Position numbers and translations under genes: made by a program
The notes under the pieces: model-generated
Told to the model about the DNA's origin: nothing
The model's database searches: none
The model's input: only the letters and a program-made list of their open reading frames with translations
Part shown: positions 26,646 through 33,172 of the stretch, one piece after another
Position numbering within the stretch: position 1 is the first letter of the stretch
Layout of the letters: the number at the start of each line of letters is the position of its first letter
Assembly (NCBI GenBank): GCA_012517155.1
Contig: JAAYVN010000062.1
Location: 1-33,172, forward strand
Reading direction: 5' to 3'
Source of the DNA: Ignavibacteriales bacterium
Lineage (GTDB): Bacteria > Bacteroidota > Ignavibacteria > Ignavibacteriales > Ignavibacteriaceae
DNA: 33,172 nt

Positions 26646-27497
26646 ATGGCCATAAAAAACATTGCTGTGATAGGTGGTGGCACAATGGGGAGTGGTATAG
26701 TGACTGTTTTTGCAATGTATGGGTTTCAGGTAACCTTAGCAGAGATGAAAACAGAGTTTGTACAGAGGGCTCTCTTCGGTATAGAAAAAAGTCTGGATAA
26801 ACTTATTCAGAAAGAAAAAATTACTCCATTACGTAAAGAAGAGACGCTTAATAATATAGTCCCGGTGATAGGTTTAACTAGTATTCCAGTAGAAACGGAA
26901 TTAATAGTTGAGGCAGTAAATGAAAACAGGGAATTAAAGCTTTCAATTTTTAAAGAATTAAATGGAAGAATTAACCCTAAGGCAATATTTGCCTCAAACA
27001 CAAGCAGTATATCGATTACAGAACTAGCTCAATCGGGAAGACCGGATAAATTTATCGGAATGCATTTCATGAATCCTGTACCAGTTATGCAGTTAGTTGA
27101 GATAATCAAAGGATATCAGACATCACAGGAGACTTATAATACCATTAAAGAAATGACTATAAAAATAGAAAAAACACCAATAGAAGTAAATGATTATCCA
27201 GGATTCATATCTAACCGGGTTTTAATGCCATTTATTAATGAAGCGGTTTTTGCTTTAATGGAGGGTGTGAGTACGGTTGAGGATATTGACAATGTTGTAA
27301 AACTGGGATTAAATCATCCTATGGGACCTCTCACACTTGCAGATTTCATAGGGCTCGATGTTTGTCTGAATATCATGGAAGTTCTTTACAATGGTTTTCA
27401 GGATTCGAAATACCGCCCTAGTCCATTACTTAAGAAGATGGTTGCAGCGGGCAAGCTGGGAAAAAAGAGTGGCGAAGGATTTTACAAATACAATTAA
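26646..27497 (+). CDS. hbd: 3-hydroxybutyryl-CoA dehydrogenase
   Basis: A 283-residue protein, normal length. It reduces acetoacetyl-CoA to 3-hydroxybutyryl-CoA or the reverse, using NAD(H) or NADP(H), in the cytoplasm. Seen: NAD-binding IAVIGGGTMGSGI (G10, G12, G15), ANTSSISITEL-type segment FASNTSSISITEL, the family motif HFMNPVPVMQLVEIIKG with the catalytic histidine, then the C-terminal helical domain with GFISNRVLMPFINEA, LGLNHPMGPLTLADFIGLD and GKKSGEGFYKY. TAAGGAG about nine bases upstream is the ribosome binding site. It is the last gene of the M23-holB set; the link is of position only. Confidence 0.95.
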   Translation: MAIKNIAVIGGGTMGSGIVTVFAMYGFQVTLAEMKTEFVQRALFGIEKSLDKLIQKEKITPLRKEETLNNIVPVIGLTSIPVETELIVEAVNENRELKLSIFKELNGRINPKAIFASNTSSISITELAQSGRPDKFIGMHFMNPVPVMQLVEIIKGYQTSQETYNTIKEMTIKIEKTPIEVNDYPGFISNRVLMPFINEAVFALMEGVSTVEDIDNVVKLGLNHPMGPLTLADFIGLDVCLNIMEVLYNGFQDSKYRPSPLLKKMVAAGKLGKKSGEGFYKYN

Positions 27498-27518
27498 GGT
27501 TTTGATAATTCCTTAATT
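27492..27518. other. Hairpin over the hbd stop codon and tRNA-Gly promoter
   Basis: AATTAAGG (27492-27499) pairs perfectly with CCTTAATT (27511-27518). The stem includes the TAA stop of the dehydrogenase gene and the loop holds the -35 element of the tRNA promoter. No T run follows, so it is not a standard terminator. Confidence 0.45.
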
Positions 27519-27531
27519 AAGTATAAATTTG
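27502..27531 (+). promoter_or_regulatory. Promoter of the tRNA-Gly/tRNA-Val cluster
   Basis: TTGATA at 27502-27507, 16-base spacer, TAAATTTG at 27524-27531; start of transcription expected about 27538, shortly before tRNA-Gly. Confidence 0.75.
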
Positions 27532-27550
27532 CATTGTTGATTTTTTTTAT

Positions 27551-27622
27551 GCGGGTGTAACTCAGTGGTAGAGTAATAGCTTCCCAAGCTATGGGTCGCG
27601 GGTTCAAGTCCCGTCACCCGCT
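27551..27622 (+). tRNA. tRNA-Gly (anticodon CCC)
   Basis: Acceptor GCGGGTG pairs with CACCCGC (27615-27621), discriminator T. The anticodon arm ATAGC-TTCCCAA-GCTAT gives CCC. T-arm CGGGTTCAAGTCCCG is standard. CCA is not encoded. Confidence 0.97.
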
Positions 27623-27686
27623 CAAAATTTTATTTGCATAGTATAGATATTTTTCGGATATTTAAATTCTTGATTTTATTTTATTT

Positions 27687-27741
27687 GGGGTCTTAGTTCA
27701 GTTGGTTTAGAGCACTCCGATGCAATCGGAGGGGTCAGAGG
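27687..27741 (+). pseudogene. Truncated tRNA: 5' part only, anticodon position reads GCA
   Basis: Acceptor 5' strand GGGGTCT (27687-27693), D-arm GTTC/GAGC, anticodon arm CTCCG-ATGCAAT-CGGAG (27715-27731), variable loop GGGTC and the 5' strand of the T-stem AGAGG (27737-27741). The sequence then turns into AAAGAAAAG: T-loop, T-stem 3' strand and acceptor 3' strand (an AGACCCC would be needed) are absent. The first 28 bases differ from the neighbouring tRNA-Val at two positions only. In a seven-base loop the anticodon is GCA (Cys), yet the body is Val/Ala-like, so the original identity is uncertain. It should not be a functional tRNA. Confidence 0.8.
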
Positions 27742-27760
27742 AAAGAAAAGTTTGTTAAAG

Positions 27761-27835
27761 GGGGGCTTAGCTCAGTTGGTTTAGAGCATCTGCCTTACAA
27801 GCAGAGGGTCGGAGGTTCGACTCCTTCAGCCCCCA
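27761..27835 (+). tRNA. tRNA-Val (anticodon TAC)
   Basis: Acceptor GGGGGCT pairs with AGCCCCC (27828-27834), discriminator A. Anticodon arm TCTGC-CTTACAA-GCAGA gives TAC. T-arm GGAGGTTCGACTCCTTC is standard with one G-U pair. CCA is not encoded. Confidence 0.97.
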
Positions 27836-27836
27836 C

Positions 27837-27867
27837 AAAAGCCACTATAAAAATAGTGGCTTTTTTA
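27837..27867 (+). terminator. Terminator of the tRNA cluster
   Basis: Stem GCCACTAT (27841-27848) with ATAGTGGC (27853-27860), four-base loop, flanked by AAAA and a T run; begins two bases after tRNA-Val. Confidence 0.93.
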
Positions 27868-28206
27868 TTTTATATTTAGAAAAAATCACTTGCATAATTC
27901 TTCTTTTCTCAAAAGAACAATACTTGATCCTTTATTTCTCCTTCAGATTTTAAAACAGATTAATATTCATAGCAAAATCGCAATTGACTTTAAGCGAAAA
28001 AGATCTTTGATTATAACTGTAAAAACAATCTCTTAAATATGTCAAATATTTCTTGCAAATGGCTTTCTCTTTTATTAAATTTCGTTCAGTTACCTGCCGA
28101 CTTATTGTAAGTCCATTATTCCTAAACCGGGGTATCGAGAATATTTCTGATAAATTATTGACTCTAATGCTTATTTCAATTTAGAAATTTATTTTAGGAG
28201 TCTGTC
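27868..28206 (+). other. Non-coding leader region before the beta-helix protein
   Basis: No open frame or RNA gene was recognised in these 339 A/T-rich bases. A small inverted repeat TTCTTTT-ctc-AAAAGAA lies at 27901-27917. The promoter entry at 28053-28083 and an AGGAG ribosome binding site at 28196-28200 belong to the next gene, leaving an untranslated leader of about 115 bases. Confidence 0.6.
28053..28083 (+). promoter_or_regulatory. Candidate promoter of the beta-helix surface protein
   Basis: TTGCAA at 28053-28058, 17-base spacer, TAAATTTC at 28076-28083, one base off the TAnnTTTG form seen at the other promoters in the window. Confidence 0.55.
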
Positions 28207-31200
28207 ATGAAAAAAGAATTATACTCTCCCTGCCTTATACTTTTCTTCTTCTTGAATGCAACCTGCATTCTTAATGCTTATATTACTCACAACGGCGGAA
28301 ACGTCAGCGGTACCTGGTTAACGGGTGAAACTCATTATATCCAAAATAAAGTTACAATTAATGATAATACAACTTTGACAATTCAGGAAGGTTGTTTTAT
28401 TAAGTTTGCTTCGCTGGCTGAACTTTATATTCTGGGTACTTTAGATTGCAACGGGACTGAGATGAATCCAATCATTTTTACATCATTTAATGATAATTCT
28501 TATGGTGAAACAATTGCCTCTTCCAGTGGATCACCTTCAGCAGGAGATTGGAAAGGAATCAGTTTTTATGGTTCGGGTGATTTTGAAGGGACCGGTTATT
28601 TTGACTATTGCAGAGTTCGTTACGGAGGTGAAACATCAACGAATTATGATGCTAACATAAATTTTGACAAGTGCAAAGCAGCCACATTTATTAACAGTAT
28701 AAGTGAGTATAGCGCATATGACGGAATAAGAATCTGGGTAGCATATCCTACAATCACATCTTCGACTTTTTCAAGCAATGTGCGGCATGGTGTTTATTGT
28801 TCGGGAGATTATGTGGATGCAACAGCTCCAAGTATCACGAATAATACTTTTACTCAAAACGGAGGATATGGTGCATTTATTATAAATGCATATATTAATT
28901 CGTATTCTGGAAATACAGGTACAGGAAACGGTACAAACGGTATTGGCTTGCAGGGATATGTTAAAGCTAATGTAGCATTATCATGTTCAACTTCAGCCTT
29001 TCCATTTATTCTTCTTGGGAAAATAACCATAAATGATAATTTTACACTTACGTTAAATGCCGGCACAATAATAAAAGCGGGCTTTCTAAACGGTGCTTAT
29101 GGAGAAATATATGTTTTAGGTACACTGGACGTAAACGGAACATCCGGATCAAATGTTGTAATTACATCAATAAAGGATGATTCCTTTGGGGGTGATACAA
29201 ACGGTGACGGTACTGACACTTCACCGGCCCCGGGTGACTGGTACGGAATTGATTTCTATGGACATAATGACGACGACGGTTGGGGATATTTTGATTATTG
29301 CAGGATAAGGTATGGAGGAAATACATCAACAAATTATGACGCAAATCTGAGCTTTAATAGGTGTGACGGGCTTTCCTATTTTACTAATTCTACTTCTGAA
29401 TACAGCGGTCAGGATGGATTAAAAATATTTGTCTCTTCTCCTTTAATATCATCATCAAATTTCAAAAATAACAACAGGCACGGTTTATACTGCACGGGCG
29501 ATTATCCGGCAGGTACTAGTCCGGATATTATTAACAACACATTTAGTGATAATGTAAGTTATGGAGCCTATATTTCTGATGCATACTTTAGGAGCTATTC
29601 AGGGAATACTGGAAGCGGTAACGGGATAAATGGGTTTGGCGTTCAGGGAAGTGTAAACGCTAATCATGAATGGACTTGCGGTTCAACATCTTTTCCTTTT
29701 ATTTTAACGGGTGTAGTTACTGTTCAGAATAATTATATTTTGACTATTAACTCACCTGCGGTTATAAAAGCAACCTCATCAGGAGAATTGTTCGTTAAAG
29801 GGACGGTCAATGCAGTAGGTTCGGGTAAAGGAGAAATTGTATTTACTTCCTTAAAAGATGATTCTTACGGTGGGAACACCGACGGAGATCAGGGAAGTCC
29901 GGCTCCCGGGGATTGGCTTGGAATATATCTTTTAGGAAGTTATTCATCGAATTTTGATGGAACAGGGAATTTTGACTATTGCGTTGTGAGGTACGGAGGA
30001 AATCTTTCAACAAGTTATGATGCAAATATTTATTTTACTTCAGCTAAGCTAGGATATTTTAATCATAGTACTTCAGAATACAGTGCCGGATATGGAGTCA
30101 GAATAACAGTTTCCTATCCAACAGTTAATTACTCATTGATCAGAAACAATAACAATCACGGTCTGTATGCTCATGATCAGTTCACCGAACCTACTATTAC
30201 AAATAATACATTTAATAATAATGCGGGATATGCTGCTTATGTCACAAGTACTACTCTTCAGTCTTATAGCGGTAATACCGGTTCCAACAATTCAACAAAT
30301 GGCATCGGGTTAGACGGCACAGTCAATGCAGATGTCACATGGACAAGTTCAGCTTCTCTGCCTTTTGTGATCACAGGAACAATAACGGTAAATGATAATA
30401 AAATATTAGCGATTTCGGGAGGAACAGTGATCAAAGCACTGAACAATACGGAGTTGATAGTATATGGAACTCTGGATGTGAACGGGACTGAGGGGAACAA
30501 TGTTATTTTTACCTCTATTAAAGATGATTCATACTATGGAGACAGTAATGGAGAAGGAACTTCCAGTCTTCCAAGTAATGGTGACTGGAAAGGAATACAG
30601 ATACTTGGAAGCAGTAATCCGGCTACAGGTAGTGACGGATACGGTTTTTTTGATTACTCCAGGATCAGATACGGAGGGAATACATCAACATATTATAAAG
30701 CAAATATCTATTTTTATTACGGAGGCTGGAATGGTTGTTATTTCAGCAATGGGGTTTGTGAATATAGTCAGGGATACGGGATTATAATTTCGGATGTGAC
30801 CCCCGTAATTTCAGAGAGTAATATTTCTCACAATACAATAGATGGAATTTATGCCACTACAGGATACAGACCCTCAACAGCTCCATATTTGACAAATAAT
30901 GAGTTTAATAACAACGGTGGATTTGGGGCAAATCTTGTCGATATTCGTCCTACATCCTATTCTGGGAATTCGGGGTCCGGTAATGGTAATAATGCTATAG
31001 GAGTCTATGGTGTAATAGAAGATACCCCAATTAATTGGAACAGCGGATCAAATGATTTTCCTGTATCTCTTACCGGAAATCTCACTATTAATAGCGGAAA
31101 AACCTTGAATATTACCGGTGGGACACTGCGATGCAATAACTATAATATAATTAGCTCCGGTAACTTTGCCTTAAATAGTGGTGCCACAATAGAAATCGGT

Positions 31201-32829
31201 TCTGCAAATGGAATTACATCTTCCGGTTCTTCCGGCAATATTCAGAATGGCGGTTCAAGAACCTTCTCGACAGGTGCAAATTATATTTATAACGGTTTAA
31301 CTGGTCAGGTTACCGGTAACGGTCTCCCTTCGGAAGTAAATAAACTAACGTGCTCAAATGCCTCCGGACTTTCTCTTACTGCTAATAATGTAGTGAACTC
31401 TGAATTGAGCATCAGACAAGGATTACTGAATAATTCATCTAAGACTATTTCTGTTGCAAATGGCGCAACTGTAATAGTGGATCAGGGGACACTCTCATCA
31501 GCACCTGTATTCCTTGGGAATGTGAACATGGAGTACACAGGAACTAACTCAAGAACTACGGGTGTTGAACTGCCGGCAACAAATATTATTTCGGATTTTA
31601 CTCTGGACAATGTTGGCGGTGTGACACTTAATGGTGACATTCGCGTAAATGGGAACTTGGTTCTTTATTCAGGGTGTCTATACACAGGTTCTTATAACGT
31701 TATACTTGGCAGTTCCGTTGATAATCTTGGGAATCTGGTGATGGGGACAGGGAAAGTCGTTGGTAAATTCAAGAGATGGTTCGCCGCTTCGACTGTAAAC
31801 AATGTGCTTTTACCAATTGGAACAGCAGACAATCTGAGATACGCTTTTATTTCCTACTCATCACCCCCTTCTACCGGTGGTACTCTAACAGCCTCATTCA
31901 TTGAAAGCAATCCGGGTGAAAATGGCCTGCCCCTTAATAATGACGGTGGTGAAGACATCCTTAAAATTGCACCGGATGGATATTGGATAATTACGTCTGG
32001 AGACGGTCTTTCGGGTGGGACTTATAACGTTGATCTGTGGGGGGATGGTTTTAATGGAATTAGTGATTACACAAAACTTCATCTCGTTAAACGAACGAAC
32101 GGAAGTAGTCCTTGGGTTTTGGATGGGACACATGCAGTATGTACAGGTACAAACGATGCTCCGGAAGTACACAGAACCGGATTAACAGGTTTCTCGGAAT
32201 TCGCGATAGGCTCAACCTTAAATAATCCTCTTCCCGTAGAGCTTTCATCATTTTCTGCAAATATTAAAGGAAATATAGTTAATTTGAATTGGGAAACGAC
32301 CTCTGAGATCAGCAATTATGGATTCGAAATTGAAAGAAGACAAAAAGTAAATTCTAAACCGGGTGTTTGCAATGCAGAATGGACTAAAATCGGATTTGTT
32401 GAAGGGAGGGGGAATTGCAACTCACCAAATGAATATAGATATTCAGTGTTCCTTACGCAGCCGGGAAGATATTCATTCAGATTAAAACAAATCGAAAATG
32501 ATGGAGATCATTCATATAGCAGTGAGGTTGAAATTGATTATATCCCTGAAGATTTTCTTCTGCATCAGAACTTTCCTAATCCCTTTAACCCAGAGACGAT
32601 GATTAGTTATCAGCTTAAGGAGACTGCGTTGGTAAGGATGATTGTATATGATGTAAAGGGGGAGATTGTTGAGGAAGTCGAAAATTGTGTGAAGGAGGCA
32701 GGTTATCACCGGACTATTTTGATTGGTGACCGCTTGGCCAGTGGAATTTACTTTTGCAGGTTGGAAGTAGTGAACCAAAGTGGAAACATTGTGTTCAGAA
32801 AGATCATAAAGATGACTTTATTAAAGTAA
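28207..32829 (+). CDS. Giant T9SS surface protein with four tandem beta-helix modules
   Basis: A 1540-residue protein with a signal peptide (residues about 1-24, ends ILNA). Residues 41-950 consist of four modules of 222-233 residues. Each begins with a strand such as GKITINDNFTLTLNAGTIIKA, then VLGTLDVNGT, VVITSIKDDSFGG, PAPGDWYGI, GYFDYCRIRYGGNTSTNYDAN, NSTSEYS, a run of N-rich turns (NNTFSDN) and SYSGNTGSGN. These patterns are those of right-handed parallel beta-helix proteins. A shorter fifth start follows at about 951, then a region of beta-rich repeats to 1330, a fibronectin-like linker (PVELSSFSANIKGN, near 1341) and a type A T9SS sorting domain from about 1456 (NFPNPFNPETMI ... KMTLLK). 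It is probably a cell-surface adhesin or polysaccharide-binding protein; no catalytic residues can be named. AGGAG six bases upstream fixes the ATG. Confidence 0.88.
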   Translation: MKKELYSPCLILFFFLNATCILNAYITHNGGNVSGTWLTGETHYIQNKVTINDNTTLTIQEGCFIKFASLAELYILGTLDCNGTEMNPIIFTSFNDNSYGETIASSSGSPSAGDWKGISFYGSGDFEGTGYFDYCRVRYGGETSTNYDANINFDKCKAATFINSISEYSAYDGIRIWVAYPTITSSTFSSNVRHGVYCSGDYVDATAPSITNNTFTQNGGYGAFIINAYINSYSGNTGTGNGTNGIGLQGYVKANVALSCSTSAFPFILLGKITINDNFTLTLNAGTIIKAGFLNGAYGEIYVLGTLDVNGTSGSNVVITSIKDDSFGGDTNGDGTDTSPAPGDWYGIDFYGHNDDDGWGYFDYCRIRYGGNTSTNYDANLSFNRCDGLSYFTNSTSEYSGQDGLKIFVSSPLISSSNFKNNNRHGLYCTGDYPAGTSPDIINNTFSDNVSYGAYISDAYFRSYSGNTGSGNGINGFGVQGSVNANHEWTCGSTSFPFILTGVVTVQNNYILTINSPAVIKATSSGELFVKGTVNAVGSGKGEIVFTSLKDDSYGGNTDGDQGSPAPGDWLGIYLLGSYSSNFDGTGNFDYCVVRYGGNLSTSYDANIYFTSAKLGYFNHSTSEYSAGYGVRITVSYPTVNYSLIRNNNNHGLYAHDQFTEPTITNNTFNNNAGYAAYVTSTTLQSYSGNTGSNNSTNGIGLDGTVNADVTWTSSASLPFVITGTITVNDNKILAISGGTVIKALNNTELIVYGTLDVNGTEGNNVIFTSIKDDSYYGDSNGEGTSSLPSNGDWKGIQILGSSNPATGSDGYGFFDYSRIRYGGNTSTYYKANIYFYYGGWNGCYFSNGVCEYSQGYGIIISDVTPVISESNISHNTIDGIYATTGYRPSTAPYLTNNEFNNNGGFGANLVDIRPTSYSGNSGSGNGNNAIGVYGVIEDTPINWNSGSNDFPVSLTGNLTINSGKTLNITGGTLRCNNYNIISSGNFALNSGATIEIGSANGITSSGSSGNIQNGGSRTFSTGANYIYNGLTGQVTGNGLPSEVNKLTCSNASGLSLTANNVVNSELSIRQGLLNNSSKTISVANGATVIVDQGTLSSAPVFLGNVNMEYTGTNSRTTGVELPATNIISDFTLDNVGGVTLNGDIRVNGNLVLYSGCLYTGSYNVILGSSVDNLGNLVMGTGKVVGKFKRWFAASTVNNVLLPIGTADNLRYAFISYSSPPSTGGTLTASFIESNPGENGLPLNNDGGEDILKIAPDGYWIITSGDGLSGGTYNVDLWGDGFNGISDYTKLHLVKRTNGSSPWVLDGTHAVCTGTNDAPEVHRTGLTGFSEFAIGSTLNNPLPVELSSFSANIKGNIVNLNWETTSEISNYGFEIERRQKVNSKPGVCNAEWTKIGFVEGRGNCNSPNEYRYSVFLTQPGRYSFRLKQIENDGDHSYSSEVEIDYIPEDFLLHQNFPNPFNPETMISYQLKETALVRMIVYDVKGEIVEEVENCVKEAGYHRTILIGDRLASGIYFCRLEVVNQSGNIVFRKIIKMTLLK
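28327..28998 (+). repeat. Beta-helix module 1 (224 residues)
   Basis: Encodes residues 41-264. Matching landmarks with modules 2-4: KVTINDNTTLTI, YILGTLDCNGT, DWKGISFYG, YFDYCRVRYGGETSTNYDAN and SYSGNTGTGNGTNGIG. Confidence 0.75.
28999..29691 (+). repeat. Beta-helix module 2 (231 residues)
   Basis: Encodes residues 265-495, starting FPFILLGKITIND; carries YFDYCRIRYGGNTSTNYDAN and SYSGNTGSGNGINGFG. Confidence 0.75.
29692..30357 (+). repeat. Beta-helix module 3 (222 residues)
   Basis: Encodes residues 496-717, starting FPFILTGVVTVQN; carries NFDYCVVRYGGNLSTSYDAN and SYSGNTGSNNSTNGIG. Confidence 0.75.
30358..31056 (+). repeat. Beta-helix module 4 (233 residues)
   Basis: Encodes residues 718-950, starting LPFVITGTITVND; carries FFDYSRIRYGGNTSTYYKAN and SYSGNSGSGNGNNAIG. 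The DYC cysteine of modules 1-3 is replaced by serine. Confidence 0.75.
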
Positions 32830-33006
32830 TGCATGTTAAGAAAAAATGTGTTTGATCAAAGTAAGAGTAAGAAGGAATTGCATACTTTTAGATAAATATT
32901 TTTTTCTTTAGTGAGGGTTGTGGAATTAAAATATAAAAATTTTGTTATGGATTGTATAAATTAATGTAATTTTAATACTGTAATATTTTAGTAATTTGGA
33001 GATAAA

Positions 33007-33172
33007 TTGAATTTCACAATATTAGGCGGCGGTGGTGCAGTAGGTACAGAACTAGCTCGGGAACTTGGAAGAGAATCTCATCATCTGACAATTGTAAGCC
33101 GAAATCCAAAAAAGGTTAATAAATCTGATGAAATTATCTCAGCGGATATCCTTGATTCGGTTAAGCTTGATG
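33007..33172 (+). CDS. NAD(P)-binding oxidoreductase or epimerase (5' part, runs off right edge)
   Basis: A frame opens with TTG at 33007, with GGAG at 32998-33001 five bases ahead and no ATG nearby. The 55 visible residues begin MNFTILGGGGAVGTELARELG and continue with HHLTIVSRNPKKV and ISADILDS. This is a Rossmann-fold nucleotide-binding start: glycine-rich GGGGAVG turn, a second strand ending before R, and the D-x-L segment of NAD-dependent epimerase/dehydratase or NmrA-like proteins. The substrate cannot be named from this part. About 177 bases separate it from the beta-helix gene, and I see no clear terminator or promoter between them. Confidence 0.75.
   Translation, partial: MNFTILGGGGAVGTELARELGRESHHLTIVSRNPKKVNKSDEIISADILDSVKLD

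Noticed and set aside
29483-29490. GTTTATAC as a further HutC-type operator
   Set aside because: It has only the eight-base core without TT/AA flanks, lies deep inside the beta-helix gene, and the core alone is expected several times in 33 kb.
28327-31056. Repeated DNA as a possible CRISPR array
   Set aside because: The repeat unit is about 670-700 bases, in frame within one large gene and similar mainly at protein level; no short identical repeats with unique spacers are present.

Overview
The window reads as chromosome of a low-GC, Gram-negative member of the Bacteroidota/Chlorobiota (FCB) group, most probably an Ignavibacteria-type organism. The reasons are several secreted proteins that end in the type IX secretion (T9SS) sorting domain with the NYPNPFNP-type motif, a PorV/PorQ-family protein, a TonB-dependent receptor with an N-terminal carboxypeptidase-regulatory-like domain, and promoters with a TAnnTTTG-type -10/-7 element. 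Taxonomy is an inference from these signs; no marker gene was compared against a database.

Layout. (1) 1-593, minus strand: the 5' part of an inositol-monophosphatase gene running off the left edge. (2) 594-1352: a long non-coding stretch with a cluster of TACTACA-like boxes and, at its right end, a CIRCE/HrcA heat-shock operator over a sigma70-type promoter. (3) 1353-3301: groES-groEL with a strong terminator. (4) About 3460-23690: a run of thirteen plus-strand genes with very short gaps or 4-bp overlaps, starting from one clear promoter and ending in one clear terminator. In order: TonB-dependent receptor, large T9SS cargo protein, PorV-like protein, glycerol-3-phosphate dehydrogenase (glpD), GntR/HutC-type regulator, a LamG plus double lamin-tail T9SS protein, (internal terminator), a LamG/propeller T9SS protein whose sorting signal is cut by an in-frame TGA, secreted glycerophosphodiester phosphodiesterase, secreted SGNH esterase, lipoprotein, secreted HAD phosphatase, glycerol-3-phosphate/phosphate antiporter (glpT), and a further T9SS protein. 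(5) 23733-23821, minus: tRNA-Ser(GCT) with its own promoter and terminator. (6) 23970-27497: a zinc-ribbon protein, then a compact set of M23 peptidase, DUF2795 protein, DNA polymerase III delta' (holB) and 3-hydroxybutyryl-CoA dehydrogenase. (7) 27551-27867: tRNA-Gly(CCC), a truncated tRNA lacking its 3' third, tRNA-Val(TAC), terminator. (8) 28207-32829: a 1540-residue T9SS surface protein made of four tandem beta-helix modules of about 225-233 residues. (9) 33007-33172: start of an NAD(P)-binding oxidoreductase gene.

How the parts may work together. The central run looks like a self-contained locus for using glycerophosphodiesters or glycerol-phosphate polymers (phospholipid head-group backbones or teichoic-type material). 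Surface LamG/lamin-tail proteins exported by T9SS would bind substrate, the receptor would import it over the outer membrane, the periplasmic esterase, phosphodiesterase and HAD phosphatase would cut it, GlpT would carry glycerol 3-phosphate over the inner membrane and GlpD would oxidise it to dihydroxyacetone phosphate. No glycerol kinase gene is present in the locus, which fits direct uptake of glycerol 3-phosphate. A 12-bp palindrome just downstream of the promoter in front of the receptor gene matches the operator consensus of HutC-type GntR regulators, which is the type encoded in the middle of the operon; this ties the surface genes and the glp genes into one proposed regulon. The substrate and the regulatory link are inferences and need testing.
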